From Acidobacteriota bacterium (GTDB lineage Bacteria; Acidobacteriota; Terriglobia; Acidiferrales; UBA7541), in contig QHYH01000108.1 in the NCBI GenBank assembly GCA_003223215.1, forward strand, positions 32,559-96,558: a stretch of 64,000 bases of DNA, written 5' to 3'. A model generated the notes under the pieces. It ran no database searches. It was not told the origin of the DNA and worked only from the letters and a program-made list of their open reading frames with translations. Positions 1-8,288 of this stretch are shown here, one piece after another. Every line of letters starts with the position of its first letter. The stretch's first letter is position 1. Made by a program: the position numbers and the translations under genes.

Positions 1-99
1 GCGTGGAGCATGGAGAGAGCCTGAGCAGGGGTTCAAGAGAGCCGAAACGGAGAGCGGCTGACACAACACAAGCCCGCCAAGGAGCCAGGGCTTTTTGCG

Positions 100-1563
100 T
101 CAGAATTCGCGCCGTTGAGAAGCAGGTTTGCCGCCAAGCCACATTTGGATGAAGCCGTCTGGTGCGAGATCGCGCCGTAGAAAAGTCTTTGGGGCGCCGG
201 AAGAGCGAAGAAGAGCCTCGGCAGCAAGGTAGCCGCTGCGAACCGCGCCTTCCATGGTGGCGGGCCAGCCGGTTTGCGTCCAATCGCCAGCCAGGAACAG
301 CCCGGGAATAGCGGTTGATTGCCCGGGGCGCCAACGATCGACGCCGGGCTCAGGCGAAAAAGTGGCGGCCGCTTCTTTGATGACGGTGGCCTTCAGCAAT
401 TGTGCGTCACGAGCCTTCGGCAAAGCATGGCAAACCTCGGCGAGACAGAGATCGATGATTTCCTCGCGGGATTTTTGAAGCAAATCGTAAGAAGCGCTGA
501 TGACCAGTTGAAGATATTGCGTACCTTCGGAGGAGTCTGTTGCTCTCTTCGGATCGCCGCCAGAACCCCCGTAGAGAGCGGTCTTGTTGAAGATCCACTG
601 CGTGGTCGTGTCGAGGAGCGTCACGAAGGGCTCGTCCAGCACCGGGCGATCGAACCAGAAATGGACGCCGGTGATGGGCGAGGTTTTGATTTTGTCGAGA
701 TGAGCAAGGGATGGATCCGACCGCTTCAGGCTTTCCGGGAGGAGTTCGGCAAGCGCGGTGTGTGGAATCGCGAAGATGTAAGCGTCCGCTGATTCCTCGC
801 GGTTTTCATCGAAGCGCACGCCGGCGAGCTGGCCGCTCTCGAGCTTCAGTCCGCGTACGGGCGAGCGCAGCACCACTTCCCCGCCCCTACGTTCGATTTC
901 TTCTTTGCAACCATGATAAAGACTCGAGAGTGGAACAACGGGCACGCCCACGCGATAACCCGTGCTGTTTGAAAGAAAGGCTTTCCAAAAGACGTCCACG
1001 CCGAAACGCGCATCGGTGCGGCCGAGTTCTTCGTCGAGCGCACTAACCAGAACGACGCGCCAAAAGCGATTGATGGCCCGTTTCGTCTGGCCGCGGCGGC
1101 GGAGCCATTCGAGCATGGAGAGGCCGTCGCCTTCGCAAAGGTCCGGAGAACTGCCAGCGTGCCGGATGATGTTGAGCATGGCGCGGGCGATGGACAGCTT
1201 GTCGGGTAGCATGAGTGGCGCAAACGATGCGAAAGAACCGGCAAAATGAAACGGGGCGGGAAGCGCACCCGCTTTCATTTCGCCGCGGCGGCCCTGAGGA
1301 TCGAGAAAAAGGAGCCGGTCGAAAAATCTGATTTTATCGGACGCGCCGACGCGTCGGTAAAAATCCTCAAGGTTCGTGCAACAGCCCAGGGTAACGTGCT
1401 GGCAATTGTCGACATGCTCGCCGTCGGGCAGCACATAGGAAGTTGCGCGGCCGCCGAGAAAGGGGCGCTGCTCGAATAAACGAACGCGCCAACCCGCATC
1501 AGCCAGCGCGACGCCGGCCGCCAGCCCCGCCAGCCCGCCGCCGATCACGATCACGTTTTTCAA
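100..1563 (-). CDS. hpnE: Hydroxysqualene dehydroxylase HpnE (FAD amine-oxidase family)
   Basis: Family role: the last squalene step of the HpnCDE pathway, reducing hydroxysqualene to squalene with a flavin, for use by squalene-hopene cyclase. The sequence shows an N-terminal FAD/Rossmann signature GGGLAGLAAG at residues 8-17, the phytoene-desaturase-like body, and a C-terminal FAD-contact segment with GDWTQTGWPATMEGA around residues 420-445. The start chosen is TTG at 1563, which directly precedes the Rossmann strand and has a GGAAGAG ribosome site. The frame stays open to 1740, but that part overlaps the upstream gene and is not flavoprotein-like. It overlaps the end of the hpnC-hpnD fusion by 65 nt, suggesting translational coupling. 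About 487 aa, the normal size for HpnE. Confidence 0.92.
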   Translation of the reverse strand: MKNVIVIGGGLAGLAAGVALADAGWRVRLFEQRPFLGGRATSYVLPDGEHVDNCQHVTLGCCTNLEDFYRRVGASDKIRFFDRLLFLDPQGRRGEMKAGALPAPFHFAGSFASFAPLMLPDKLSIARAMLNIIRHAGSSPDLCEGDGLSMLEWLRRRGQTKRAINRFWRVVLVSALDEELGRTDARFGVDVFWKAFLSNSTGYRVGVPVVPLSSLYHGCKEEIERRGGEVVLRSPVRGLKLESGQLAGVRFDENREESADAYIFAIPHTALAELLPESLKRSDPSLAHLDKIKTSPITGVHFWFDRPVLDEPFVTLLDTTTQWIFNKTALYGGSGGDPKRATDSSEGTQYLQLVISASYDLLQKSREEIIDLCLAEVCHALPKARDAQLLKATVIKEAAATFSPEPGVDRWRPGQSTAIPGLFLAGDWTQTGWPATMEGAVRSGYLAAEALLRSSGAPKTFLRRDLAPDGFIQMWLGGKPASQRREF

Positions 1564-3457
1564 GGATGTTCTCTTCCGGGTGGTGGCCGAAACGGGCCTT
1601 GGCCATGAATACCATTTTTTCCGCTTTGGAGAGGCGGATTTTTTCGCCAAAGACGGCGAAGTCGAGCGCTTCGATACGGCCGAGCAGCGCGCTGTAGGTA
1701 TGCACCAGGAGCCAGAGAGCGCTACGGCTGTCCGGCTCAATCAAGCCGAGCAAGGCTGAACCTTCCTCGTAAAGCTGCCATGCGCGGTCGGATTCGAAGC
1801 GAAGCAACTCGTGCATGCCGAGCGTCGCTTCGTCGCGGCCAAAATCTTCCGGCGAAACGCCGTACCGCGCAAGGTCTTCTTCGGGAACATACACGCGGCC
1901 GAGCTTATAGTCCTCATGGACGTCACGGATGATGTTTGTGAGCTGGAAGGCCAGGCCGAGTTTCTCGGCCAGGTCCAGAGCGCGCGCGTCGGTGAAACCG
2001 AACACCTGGGTGCAGGTCAGGCCGACGGTTCCGGCGACGCGATAGCAATATTCGCGCAAGCGGTCGAACGTGGGATAGAAGCGGACGGTGAGGTCCATCT
2101 CGGCGCCGCTGATGAGATCGTGAAGATAGCGGGCGGGCATGTTGTAGCGGCGCATCGTATCAACCAAAGCGGGCAGAACTTCTGCCGCGCCGCTGAGGGC
2201 CGTCGCGGGTGAAGCCAAGGTGGCATTCCCGTCGAAAACTCGTTCCTCTTCGGTGATGGCTTGATCGAGGGCCGTGCGCCAACGGGCGAGCCCGCGCTGC
2301 TTGGCGGCAAGGTCCCGGGCTTGGTCGGTAACGTCATCGATGTGACGCATGAAGGCGTAGAGCGCGGCGAGAGCGTCGCGCTTGGGTTTGGGCAGCAAGA
2401 AGAAGGCGTAATAGAAGTTGCTGTGCGAGGCGCGGGCAATGCGATGGCAGTGCTCGTAGGAGTCGGCAACCGCCCGAGCGGGTTGCGGTTTTCCAAACTG
2501 CTTTTCCGTGCCGGCGACCAACCTTTCGGCTGCCTGATCCGCTGCCGCGGCGCTAGGTTCGATCAGATGCTTGAGCAACGTGCGACCAAGAAGCCGAGCC
2601 TGCTTGAGCTTGCTGATAGCGGGGCGTTTATGGAGCGTGTCGTAGCCGATGGATTCGATGGCGTCGAGAACGGCGAGGCCGCCGCGGCTGAACATTTCGA
2701 GGTCAACACGGAGACGTTTATCGACCATTTTTGCGAGCGGCAGTCCCCGGTCAAACAACGCGCGCGTGCGGGCGATAAGATCCTGCATCAGACCGACATA
2801 GCGCTCGTCAAAGCGGCGCTCCACGATGTCGCGCTCGGTGAGACCGTGGTTTCGAGCAACGTCAAGCGGAATGTAGATGCGGCCCTTTTCAAGGTCGCGC
2901 GAGACGTCTTGCCAGAAGTTGGCAAGCTGCAAGGCGGTGCAGGTCGCGTCGGAAAGGCGTTGGCGCTGCTCGTCACGATAGCCGCAGAGATAAAGGACCA
3001 GCTGCCCCACAGGGTTGGCGGAATAAACGCAGTAGCCAAGAACGGCGTTCCAATCAGCGTAGCGGTTGGTCGTCTGATCCTGTCGAAATGCCTTTAGCAA
3101 ATCGGCGAAGGGCTGCTTGGGGATGTCCTTGGCGAGGATCGTCTTGCGCAGCGCGACAAAAACAGGGTGTGACGGCTTGTTCTCGTAGCAAGCGTCGAGC
3201 TCGCGCTCCCACCAGTCGAGAAGTTCAAGTCCGCGCAGGGGGTCGGGAGCCTCATCGCCAAGGTCGTCGGCCCAGCGGCAATAGGCATAGACATTGTAGA
3301 AATGCTGGCGGAGCGCCTTCGGAAGGAGCCAAGAGACGACCCTGAAGTTCTCGTAATGATGGGTGCCAAGCCAGTGAGTGTATTCCTCGGCCGCGGCAGA
3401 CGAGCAGCCCGGCTGAGGCACGCGCTGCGTGATGGCGAGTTCGCCGGGAACAAGCAT
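1499..3457 (-). CDS. hpnCD: Fused squalene-pathway synthase: HpnC-like domain + HpnD-like domain
   Basis: One uninterrupted 652-aa frame carries two complete squalene/phytoene synthase domains. Domain 1 (about 20-300) has D64-D65-L-G-D68 and N180-F-W-Q-D184-V-S-R-D188, with an HYENF start typical of HpnC. Domain 2 (about 340-630) has D374-D375-V-T-D378 and N508-I-I-R-D512-V-H-E-D516, with the SNFYYAFFLLP start typical of HpnD. Known role: HpnD condenses two farnesyl diphosphates to presqualene diphosphate, HpnC converts that to hydroxysqualene, and HpnE finishes squalene. These are usually separate genes of about 280-300 aa. The linker (about 300-335) is Ala/Glu-rich. Both domains keep both aspartate motifs, so both look active. 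The fusion could channel presqualene diphosphate (inference). Start is ATG 3457, with a weak AGGA site lying in a dispersed repeat. Confidence 0.9.
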   Translation of the reverse strand: MLVPGELAITQRVPQPGCSSAAAEEYTHWLGTHHYENFRVVSWLLPKALRQHFYNVYAYCRWADDLGDEAPDPLRGLELLDWWERELDACYENKPSHPVFVALRKTILAKDIPKQPFADLLKAFRQDQTTNRYADWNAVLGYCVYSANPVGQLVLYLCGYRDEQRQRLSDATCTALQLANFWQDVSRDLEKGRIYIPLDVARNHGLTERDIVERRFDERYVGLMQDLIARTRALFDRGLPLAKMVDKRLRVDLEMFSRGGLAVLDAIESIGYDTLHKRPAISKLKQARLLGRTLLKHLIEPSAAAADQAAERLVAGTEKQFGKPQPARAVADSYEHCHRIARASHSNFYYAFFLLPKPKRDALAALYAFMRHIDDVTDQARDLAAKQRGLARWRTALDQAITEEERVFDGNATLASPATALSGAAEVLPALVDTMRRYNMPARYLHDLISGAEMDLTVRFYPTFDRLREYCYRVAGTVGLTCTQVFGFTDARALDLAEKLGLAFQLTNIIRDVHEDYKLGRVYVPEEDLARYGVSPEDFGRDEATLGMHELLRFESDRAWQLYEEGSALLGLIEPDSRSALWLLVHTYSALLGRIEALDFAVFGEKIRLSKAEKMVFMAKARFGHHPEENILEKRDRDRRRAGGAGGRRRAG

Positions 3458-3464
3458 CAGAAGA

Positions 3465-3491
3465 GAGATTCCTTCTCTCGCTCGGAATGAC
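3465..3491. repeat. Short dispersed repeat, copy 1 (GATTCCT...TCGCTCGGAATGAC type)
   Basis: The gap before the hpnC-hpnD fusion holds a short sequence built around GATTCCTTCT and CGCTCGGAATGAC. A close relative with the same order of blocks lies at 27375-27400. It sits just upstream of the fusion start and supplies the only AGGA there when read on the minus strand. Whether it is an abundant genome-wide repeat cannot be told from one window. Confidence 0.45.
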
Positions 3492-3517
3492 GGGCGGGTC
3501 GACGGCGCACGTACAAA

Positions 3518-4630
3518 CTACGGCCGCACGGCAAGCTTGATCTCGCCGCTGCGGGACTTCATACGCTCGAAGGCCTGCGGCAAGTCGGCCAGACGAATTT
3601 CTTCGGTGACAAAGTCGTGCGCAGAAATGTCACCGCGACGAATCGCCTCCAGCGCCTCGCGGAAGAAGCGCGGCGTGTGATGGAACGTAGAGATGAGCCT
3701 GATCTCGGAATAGTGGATGGCGGCAGGCTCGATCTCAAGACGCGTACCCGAAGGCAGGCCGCTGAAGAAATTCACAACGCCTCCGCGGCGCACGATGGCC
3801 AGCGCCATGCGCCAGGTGGCGGGATTGCCGGCAGCTTCGACGACCGAATCCGGTCCGCGCTGATCGTCGGTGAGAGCCCTTACAGCGGCGACAATATCCT
3901 TCACCTCGTTAACGTTGATGGTAGCGACCGCGCCGAGACGTTTGGCCACATCGAGAGGGGCGGCGCGCCGAGCCAGGGCGATGACCCGGGCGCCACGGCG
4001 AGACAGCATGCGGATGAATTTCAGCCCGATCGGCCCGCAGCCAATCACCGCGACAATGTCGCCGGTGCGCACCTCCATTTCGTGAATGCCCCGCAGAACG
4101 CAGGCAAGCGGCTCCGCCAGCGCCGCGCTTTGGTCATCCACCGAGTGCGGCACTCCCAGCATGTTTTCCATGGCGATGCGGCCGGGAATGCGCATGTACT
4201 CGGCATATGCGCCGTTGTTAAAAAGCAAATCGTCGCAAAGATTTTCCTGGCCGCGCCGGCAGTGGTAACAGCGCAGGCACGGCGCGGAATTCGCCGCCAC
4301 GACCCGCATGCCGAGGCGCCAGCGCGGATCGACGCGCTTGCCGACGGCCACGATGTCGCCTACCAGTTCGTGGCCAAAGACCGCCGGCGGCTGAATCATG
4401 CGGGCATGATAGCCGCGCTTCCAAACCTTGAGGTCCGTGCCGTCGGTGAGCGCGAGGCGCACGCGAAGAAGCACTTCATCGGCGGCCAACGAAGGCACGT
4501 CGATCATTTCGACGCGAAGATCCTCGCTGCCATACAGAACCGCAGCAGTCATTTTGGATGGCACCGCAACGCGTGCGACGGCAGCTTTCAATTCCTCTTC
4601 CGTTTCTGTTTTCCTGATCGTGGTCTTCAT
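3518..4630 (-). CDS. Zinc-type medium-chain dehydrogenase in hopanoid operon (Asp replaces a catalytic Zn Cys)
   Basis: Medium-chain dehydrogenase/reductase of the threonine/sorbitol dehydrogenase type, 370 aa, presumably NAD(P)-dependent: Rossmann loop GCGPIG near 198-202, structural zinc cysteines C118, C121, C124 and C132, and catalytic-site GHE at 86-88. The usual catalytic zinc ligand in CGTD is replaced: residues 63-66 read DGTD, so Asp63 stands where Cys is expected. Its ATG overlaps the preceding dehydrogenase stop by 4 nt, in a chain hpnA-hpnG-MDR-MDR-hpnCD-hpnE. Context points to a polyol or aldehyde step in hopanoid side-chain synthesis, but the substrate is unknown. The residues before about 27 form a charged extension with no clear role. 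Confidence 0.8.
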   Translation of the reverse strand: MKTTIRKTETEEELKAAVARVAVPSKMTAAVLYGSEDLRVEMIDVPSLAADEVLLRVRLALTDGTDLKVWKRGYHARMIQPPAVFGHELVGDIVAVGKRVDPRWRLGMRVVAANSAPCLRCYHCRRGQENLCDDLLFNNGAYAEYMRIPGRIAMENMLGVPHSVDDQSAALAEPLACVLRGIHEMEVRTGDIVAVIGCGPIGLKFIRMLSRRGARVIALARRAAPLDVAKRLGAVATINVNEVKDIVAAVRALTDDQRGPDSVVEAAGNPATWRMALAIVRRGGVVNFFSGLPSGTRLEIEPAAIHYSEIRLISTFHHTPRFFREALEAIRRGDISAHDFVTEEIRLADLPQAFERMKSRSGEIKLAVRP

Positions 4631-5733
4631 CCGTGCGTGATCAAAACCTTTAGCGATTCTTCCGTGGGCCGGGCTGCCAGCTCCAAAGCGTCTTGAATTC
4701 TATCCAGGGGAAACCGGTGCGTCACAATATCCATCACCGGAAGCTTCTTGCGGAGCACCAGGTCCGCGGCCGCCTCCTGGATATCCACCGCGGCGCTATA
4801 GCTGCCCAGAATTTCTTTTTCGTCAATCCCCACAGCCGCTGCGGGAAACTCGATCCTGGTGACCGGATCGTTGGCGGCAAACAACAGGACCCGACCACCA
4901 GGCCTCGCCGCAGCCAGCGCTTCCACGACCACCGCGGGATGCGCTACGGCCACCAGAACGGCATCTGCCCCCCGGCCCTCCGTGCGGGCCTGAATCTCCT
5001 CCACCAGCTTACCACCACTGGGGTCAAACGACTCAATCGCGCCCAAACGAAGGCTCTTGGCGCGGCGCTCAGCCATGGGGTCGCTGGTATAGAGACGGGG
5101 CCCGGCCAGCTTCGCGACCATCAGGAGCTGCAAGCCGATGGGACCGCAGCCGATGACCAGGACGGTTTCGCCTGCCGTTACGCGGGCCTTCTCGACGGCT
5201 TTCAGAATCGTGTTGATGGGCTCGATGAAGGTGGCTTCTTCGAAGCTGACGTTCTCGGGAACCGCCACGATGCCGCGCTCGGCGACCCAAGGCATGGCTT
5301 TTACATATTCGGCGAAGCCGCCGCCGTTGGGAGTAAAGCCGGCGGTCAGGCCGGTGGTCTTGTACTGCTTGCACTGAGAAAAGAGGCGACGCTCGCAGTA
5401 AAAGCATTTGCCACATGGCACGTGATGAAAACTCATCACGCGATCACCCTGTTTCCATTTGCTGACCCCACGGCCGACGGCAACCACCGTGCCGGCCAGC
5501 TCGTGTCCGAGGATTTGCGGCGGCTCGACGTAGCGATGGAAAATCTTCTTGATGTCCGTGCCGCAGACCCCGCAGGCGGCAACTTTGATGAGCGCTTCGC
5601 CATCCCTGACTTCGGGGACCGGGACTTCCTCGACGCGAACGATGCCCTTTTCGCGGAAGACGCCGGCACGCATGGTTTTGGGGATGGGGCGGCGTGAGCG
5701 GGCGGCCTCTAGCGTCGTGCCGGTGCGGCTCAT
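4627..5733 (-). CDS. Zinc-type medium-chain dehydrogenase coupled to hpnG (candidate side-chain reductase)
   Basis: A 368-aa medium-chain dehydrogenase with a complete zinc set: C57 in GVCGTD, H77-E78 in GHE, structural cysteines C107, C110, C113 and C121, and the nucleotide-binding loop GCGPIG at 195-200. Closest by eye to sorbitol/threonine dehydrogenase-type enzymes, which interconvert polyols and carbonyl sugars. Its ATG overlaps the hpnG stop (ATGA), and its own stop overlaps the next dehydrogenase. HpnG releases adenine to leave a ribosyl-type hopane. Opening and reducing that sugar to the open-chain tetrol needs a reductase I do not know to be assigned, so this protein is a strong positional candidate (inference). 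A general alcohol dehydrogenase remains possible. Confidence 0.82.
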   Translation of the reverse strand: MSRTGTTLEAARSRRPIPKTMRAGVFREKGIVRVEEVPVPEVRDGEALIKVAACGVCGTDIKKIFHRYVEPPQILGHELAGTVVAVGRGVSKWKQGDRVMSFHHVPCGKCFYCERRLFSQCKQYKTTGLTAGFTPNGGGFAEYVKAMPWVAERGIVAVPENVSFEEATFIEPINTILKAVEKARVTAGETVLVIGCGPIGLQLLMVAKLAGPRLYTSDPMAERRAKSLRLGAIESFDPSGGKLVEEIQARTEGRGADAVLVAVAHPAVVVEALAAARPGGRVLLFAANDPVTRIEFPAAAVGIDEKEILGSYSAAVDIQEAAADLVLRKKLPVMDIVTHRFPLDRIQDALELAARPTEESLKVLITHG

Positions 5734-6482
5734 CGTGCTACCGCTCCGCTCGTCGTGCTCATTGACGATCCGACCGCCTGGACATAACGGTCCAGGAATG
5801 CCGCCAGTTTTTCCGCGGCCGCGCGGCTTTGCGTTGCAAACCTTACCAGTGCAGCCGTGGACAGGGGGTGACGTACCATCTCGCCCAAGACGCGAGGGAT
5901 GCTTACCTCCCCCGTTGAAGTCATAACTCTATTGAAGTCCAGGGGCAGGTCCTGGTCCGCGGCGTCGCTGATGCCGCGAATGGCAATTCCTTTTGCCCCG
6001 AATGCAGCTGCTTCGTATAACACTGCCCCGCTCTCCATTTCTACGGCGTCAGCGAGCCTGCCAAGTTCTCTTTTCTCCGTCGCCAAACCGATCACGCGGT
6101 CGGCACTGTAGAACGAATCGACCGCGCGCGCACCGTGCTCTTCCGCAAGCCGAACCAGCCGAGCATCCGCGGCGACTACACGCTGCGAGCCAACCGCCTG
6201 AACCTCCTTCGCGGCAAGAACGTCTCCAAGGTGATACTCCGGACGAAGCGCACCGGCCAGTCCACTGGAAATGCAGAAATCAACTTCACCATCGCAAATA
6301 ACCTTGGTCGCTTGCAACCAGGCATTCTTCCCGCCGACCCCGGTCAATAGCACGTTTACTTCGCTGGCGCCGATGCGCGCTCGAAAGAACTGTGCTTTGC
6401 CCTTGGTCATTTTTTCAAAGCCTCTTAACTTGCGCCAAGGGGCGAATTCGGCTTCCACGGCGAAGGTGACCAGGACGCGCAT
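5730..6482 (-). CDS. hpnG: Hopanoid-associated nucleosidase/phosphorylase HpnG
   Basis: Nucleoside phosphorylase-like protein of 250 aa. In hopanoid producers this family removes adenine from adenosylhopane, giving the ribosyl-hopane intermediate on the way to bacteriohopanetetrol. The sequence shows the phosphorylase fold landmarks: early VLLTGVGGKNA, SSGLAGAL, and VEMESGAVLYEAA in which the ME pair contacts the ribose, followed by RGISDAAD with the base-binding Asp. It lies downstream of hpnA and is translationally coupled to the next dehydrogenase. No strong ribosome site is visible before ATG 6482. A 14-bp palindrome lies in the preceding 50-nt gap. The family call is secure from sequence plus neighbourhood. 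Confidence 0.88.
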   Translation of the reverse strand: MRVLVTFAVEAEFAPWRKLRGFEKMTKGKAQFFRARIGASEVNVLLTGVGGKNAWLQATKVICDGEVDFCISSGLAGALRPEYHLGDVLAAKEVQAVGSQRVVAADARLVRLAEEHGARAVDSFYSADRVIGLATEKRELGRLADAVEMESGAVLYEAAAFGAKGIAIRGISDAADQDLPLDFNRVMTSTGEVSIPRVLGEMVRHPLSTAALVRFATQSRAAAEKLAAFLDRYVQAVGSSMSTTSGAVAR

Positions 6483-6504
6483 GGATAAAAGCGTTAACCA
6501 CCAG

Positions 6505-6518
6505 GGCGCAGCTGCGCC
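6505..6518. other. Perfect 14-bp palindrome between hpnA and hpnG
   Basis: GGCGCAGCTGCGCC reads the same on both strands, in the 50-nt spacer between the hpnA stop and the hpnG start. No T-run follows on either strand, so it is not a classical terminator. It may form a small hairpin in the operon mRNA or be incidental in GC-rich DNA. Confidence 0.4.
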
Positions 6519-6532
6519 TTACTAGATTGCCT

Positions 6533-7555
6533 CTAGGCTGCGCGGGCGCGTGCCATCTTCCTCGCGCGGCCCTTGTTGATATAGCCGTTGGCCTCGTACC
6601 AGCGGACCGCGCGTTCGAGCGCGCCAGCCACCGGACCCGCCTTGAAACCCAATTCACGTTGCGCGCGCGAGCAATCCACAAACATCATGTGCCGCGCGAT
6701 CTTCACGCCTTCGACCGGAATGCCCGGTTCCCGACCAATCAGCCGCGAAAACAAGGTATTGGCGTAGGCTACACCTAACGCCAAGCCGTGGGGAATTTTC
6801 AGCTTCGGCGCCGACAGACCGGTAATTCGGGAAAGCGTATCGAGCAACTGCTTTAGCGTGAGATTCTCGCCGCCCAAAAGATACCGCTCGCCAACCCTTC
6901 CCTTCTCGGCGGCAAGCAGATGGCCGGCGGCGCATTCCTCGACACCAACGAAATTCAAGCCGGTCTCGACATAGCCCGGCATCTTGCCATTCAGAAAATC
7001 CAGAATGATTTTGCCTGTCGGCGTGGGCTTCCAATCCCAAGGGCCGACGGGCGTAGTCGGCATAACTACGATGACGGACAAGCCTGCTTTGGCGGCCTTG
7101 AGAGCTTCCTGTTCGGCCATCCACTTGGAGCGCTTGTAATGGCCGACCATCTCTTCGAGTCGAGTGTCCGTAAATTCGTTGGGATGTTGCGGACGGTCAA
7201 CGGCGATGGTGGCGACCGTGCTGGTGTAAATGAACTGCTCGACGCCCGCGCGTATCGCAGCGTCGAGAAGGTTTTTTGTGCCGCCGACGTTCGAATCGTA
7301 AATATCCTGCTTGCGCTTAGCCCACAAACGATAATCGGCGGCAACATGGAAGACGCGCTTGGCTCCCTGCGTCGCGCGAGCGACTGCTGCCGGATCGCGC
7401 AAATCGCCAGTGACGTATTCGAGCGACAGGTCCGCGATCGCCCGATTGGTGCTCGAAGGACGCAGCATTACGCGCACATCTTCTCGCCGCGCCACCAATT
7501 GGCGCGCCACGTGGCTGCCCAGGAAGCCGGAAGCGCCGGTCACCAGGATGGTCAT
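6533..7555 (-). CDS. hpnA: Hopanoid-associated sugar epimerase HpnA
   Basis: Extended short-chain dehydrogenase/NAD-dependent epimerase of 340 aa. TGASGFLG at residues 6-13 is the dinucleotide-binding glycine motif, and the catalytic Y-x3-K appears as HYKRSK near 148-153 after the STVATI segment that supplies the active Ser/Thr. The sequence matches the hopanoid-associated epimerase clade, whose genes accompany shc and hpnG. Its exact substrate in hopanoid decoration is not settled. The start overlaps the stop of the upstream radical-SAM-like gene by 4 nt, so the two are probably translated together. A basic tail (KGRARKMARARAA) closes the protein. Confidence 0.88.
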   Translation of the reverse strand: MTILVTGASGFLGSHVARQLVARREDVRVMLRPSSTNRAIADLSLEYVTGDLRDPAAVARATQGAKRVFHVAADYRLWAKRKQDIYDSNVGGTKNLLDAAIRAGVEQFIYTSTVATIAVDRPQHPNEFTDTRLEEMVGHYKRSKWMAEQEALKAAKAGLSVIVVMPTTPVGPWDWKPTPTGKIILDFLNGKMPGYVETGLNFVGVEECAAGHLLAAEKGRVGERYLLGGENLTLKQLLDTLSRITGLSAPKLKIPHGLALGVAYANTLFSRLIGREPGIPVEGVKIARHMMFVDCSRAQRELGFKAGPVAGALERAVRWYEANGYINKGRARKMARARAA

Positions 7556-8283
7556 GCGATTCCTATGCCTTCTTCACGTGCTTCCGGATGCGGCGTTTCG
7601 GTGAGGGATGCCTGAGCGCCCTTCCATTCCCTCGCCTGCGTTTGCGACAGAAGCGCCTCTTCGACGTCCTCGGAAAACTGACGCCAGAAACTGCTGGGGA
7701 TCAGGATGCGGGCTTCCGCGGTTTTGCGGACAATGGTCTGATCTGAAGATCCCGCGGTGATCAGCCAGCCGTCCACATCGTTTTTCAATAGGAATGCCCG
7801 GAGAGGCGACAAGTGCACGAGGTCTGCCTCTAGGTGAACGGGGGAATGGACGGCGGTAAAAAAGCCGGACAGTCTCGCCGCGCGAAGCCCTTCGACCGCA
7901 AACGCGGAGCCAGGGTCTTCGAATGAGCGCAGACGCACCGTCAAAAATAGTTGCGGTAGCGGCTGAAATTCGTGAATGCGACGGGGCAAGAGCGTTCCAT
8001 CGGTTTCGAGAAACACGAAGCGACCGCCCCGCGCGACGGCGCGAACGAAATGGCCCACACCCGAGTGGTGCAACGGTTCGCTCCCGCCAACCCAAACGAC
8101 CGGTGCCCGATTGTTGATAAGCTCCCGCATTTTTTCGCGCGAAACCGGCGCATCGGCGCCAGGATGAAGAATTACACCGGGGTCCACACAATAAAGCAGA
8201 GAGCTTTCCCGCGCGGAACTAAAGATTTGCGCGATCCGGACCTTTGCCAATTTTGCCGTGAGCCGCGCTGGTAAGCGCATCAT
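7552..8283 (-). CDS. Cysteine-less radical-SAM-like protein in the hopanoid operon (putative pseudoenzyme)
   Basis: 243 aa, not recognised as a known active family. The middle resembles the radical SAM TIM barrel: an APVVWVGGSEPLHH segment (about 60-73) matches the position and shape of the GGEP motif, followed by FLETDGTLLP like the beta-strand where radical SAM enzymes read TNGTLL. Only one cysteine exists (C32), so the CX3CX2C cluster motif is absent and no 4Fe-4S/SAM chemistry is expected. It sits between shc (5 nt away) and hpnA (4-nt overlap), where other species often carry hpnH, the radical SAM adenosyl-hopene enzyme. It may be a degenerate HpnH-like partner with a structural or regulatory role. 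No hpnH is seen in this window. Confidence 0.6.
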   Translation of the reverse strand: MMRLPARLTAKLAKVRIAQIFSSARESSLLYCVDPGVILHPGADAPVSREKMRELINNRAPVVWVGGSEPLHHSGVGHFVRAVARGGRFVFLETDGTLLPRRIHEFQPLPQLFLTVRLRSFEDPGSAFAVEGLRAARLSGFFTAVHSPVHLEADLVHLSPLRAFLLKNDVDGWLITAGSSDQTIVRKTAEARILIPSSFWRQFSEDVEEALLSQTQAREWKGAQASLTETPHPEAREEGIGIA

Positions 8284-8288
8284 GTAGT

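Noticed and set aside
1564..1740. Upstream extension of hpnE
   Set aside because: It overlaps the hpnC-hpnD fusion in another frame and lacks flavoprotein character; TTG 1563 has a good ribosome site.
3617..4696. 359-aa plus-strand frame opposite the dehydrogenase
   Set aside because: Antisense shadow with Arg/His/Asp bias.
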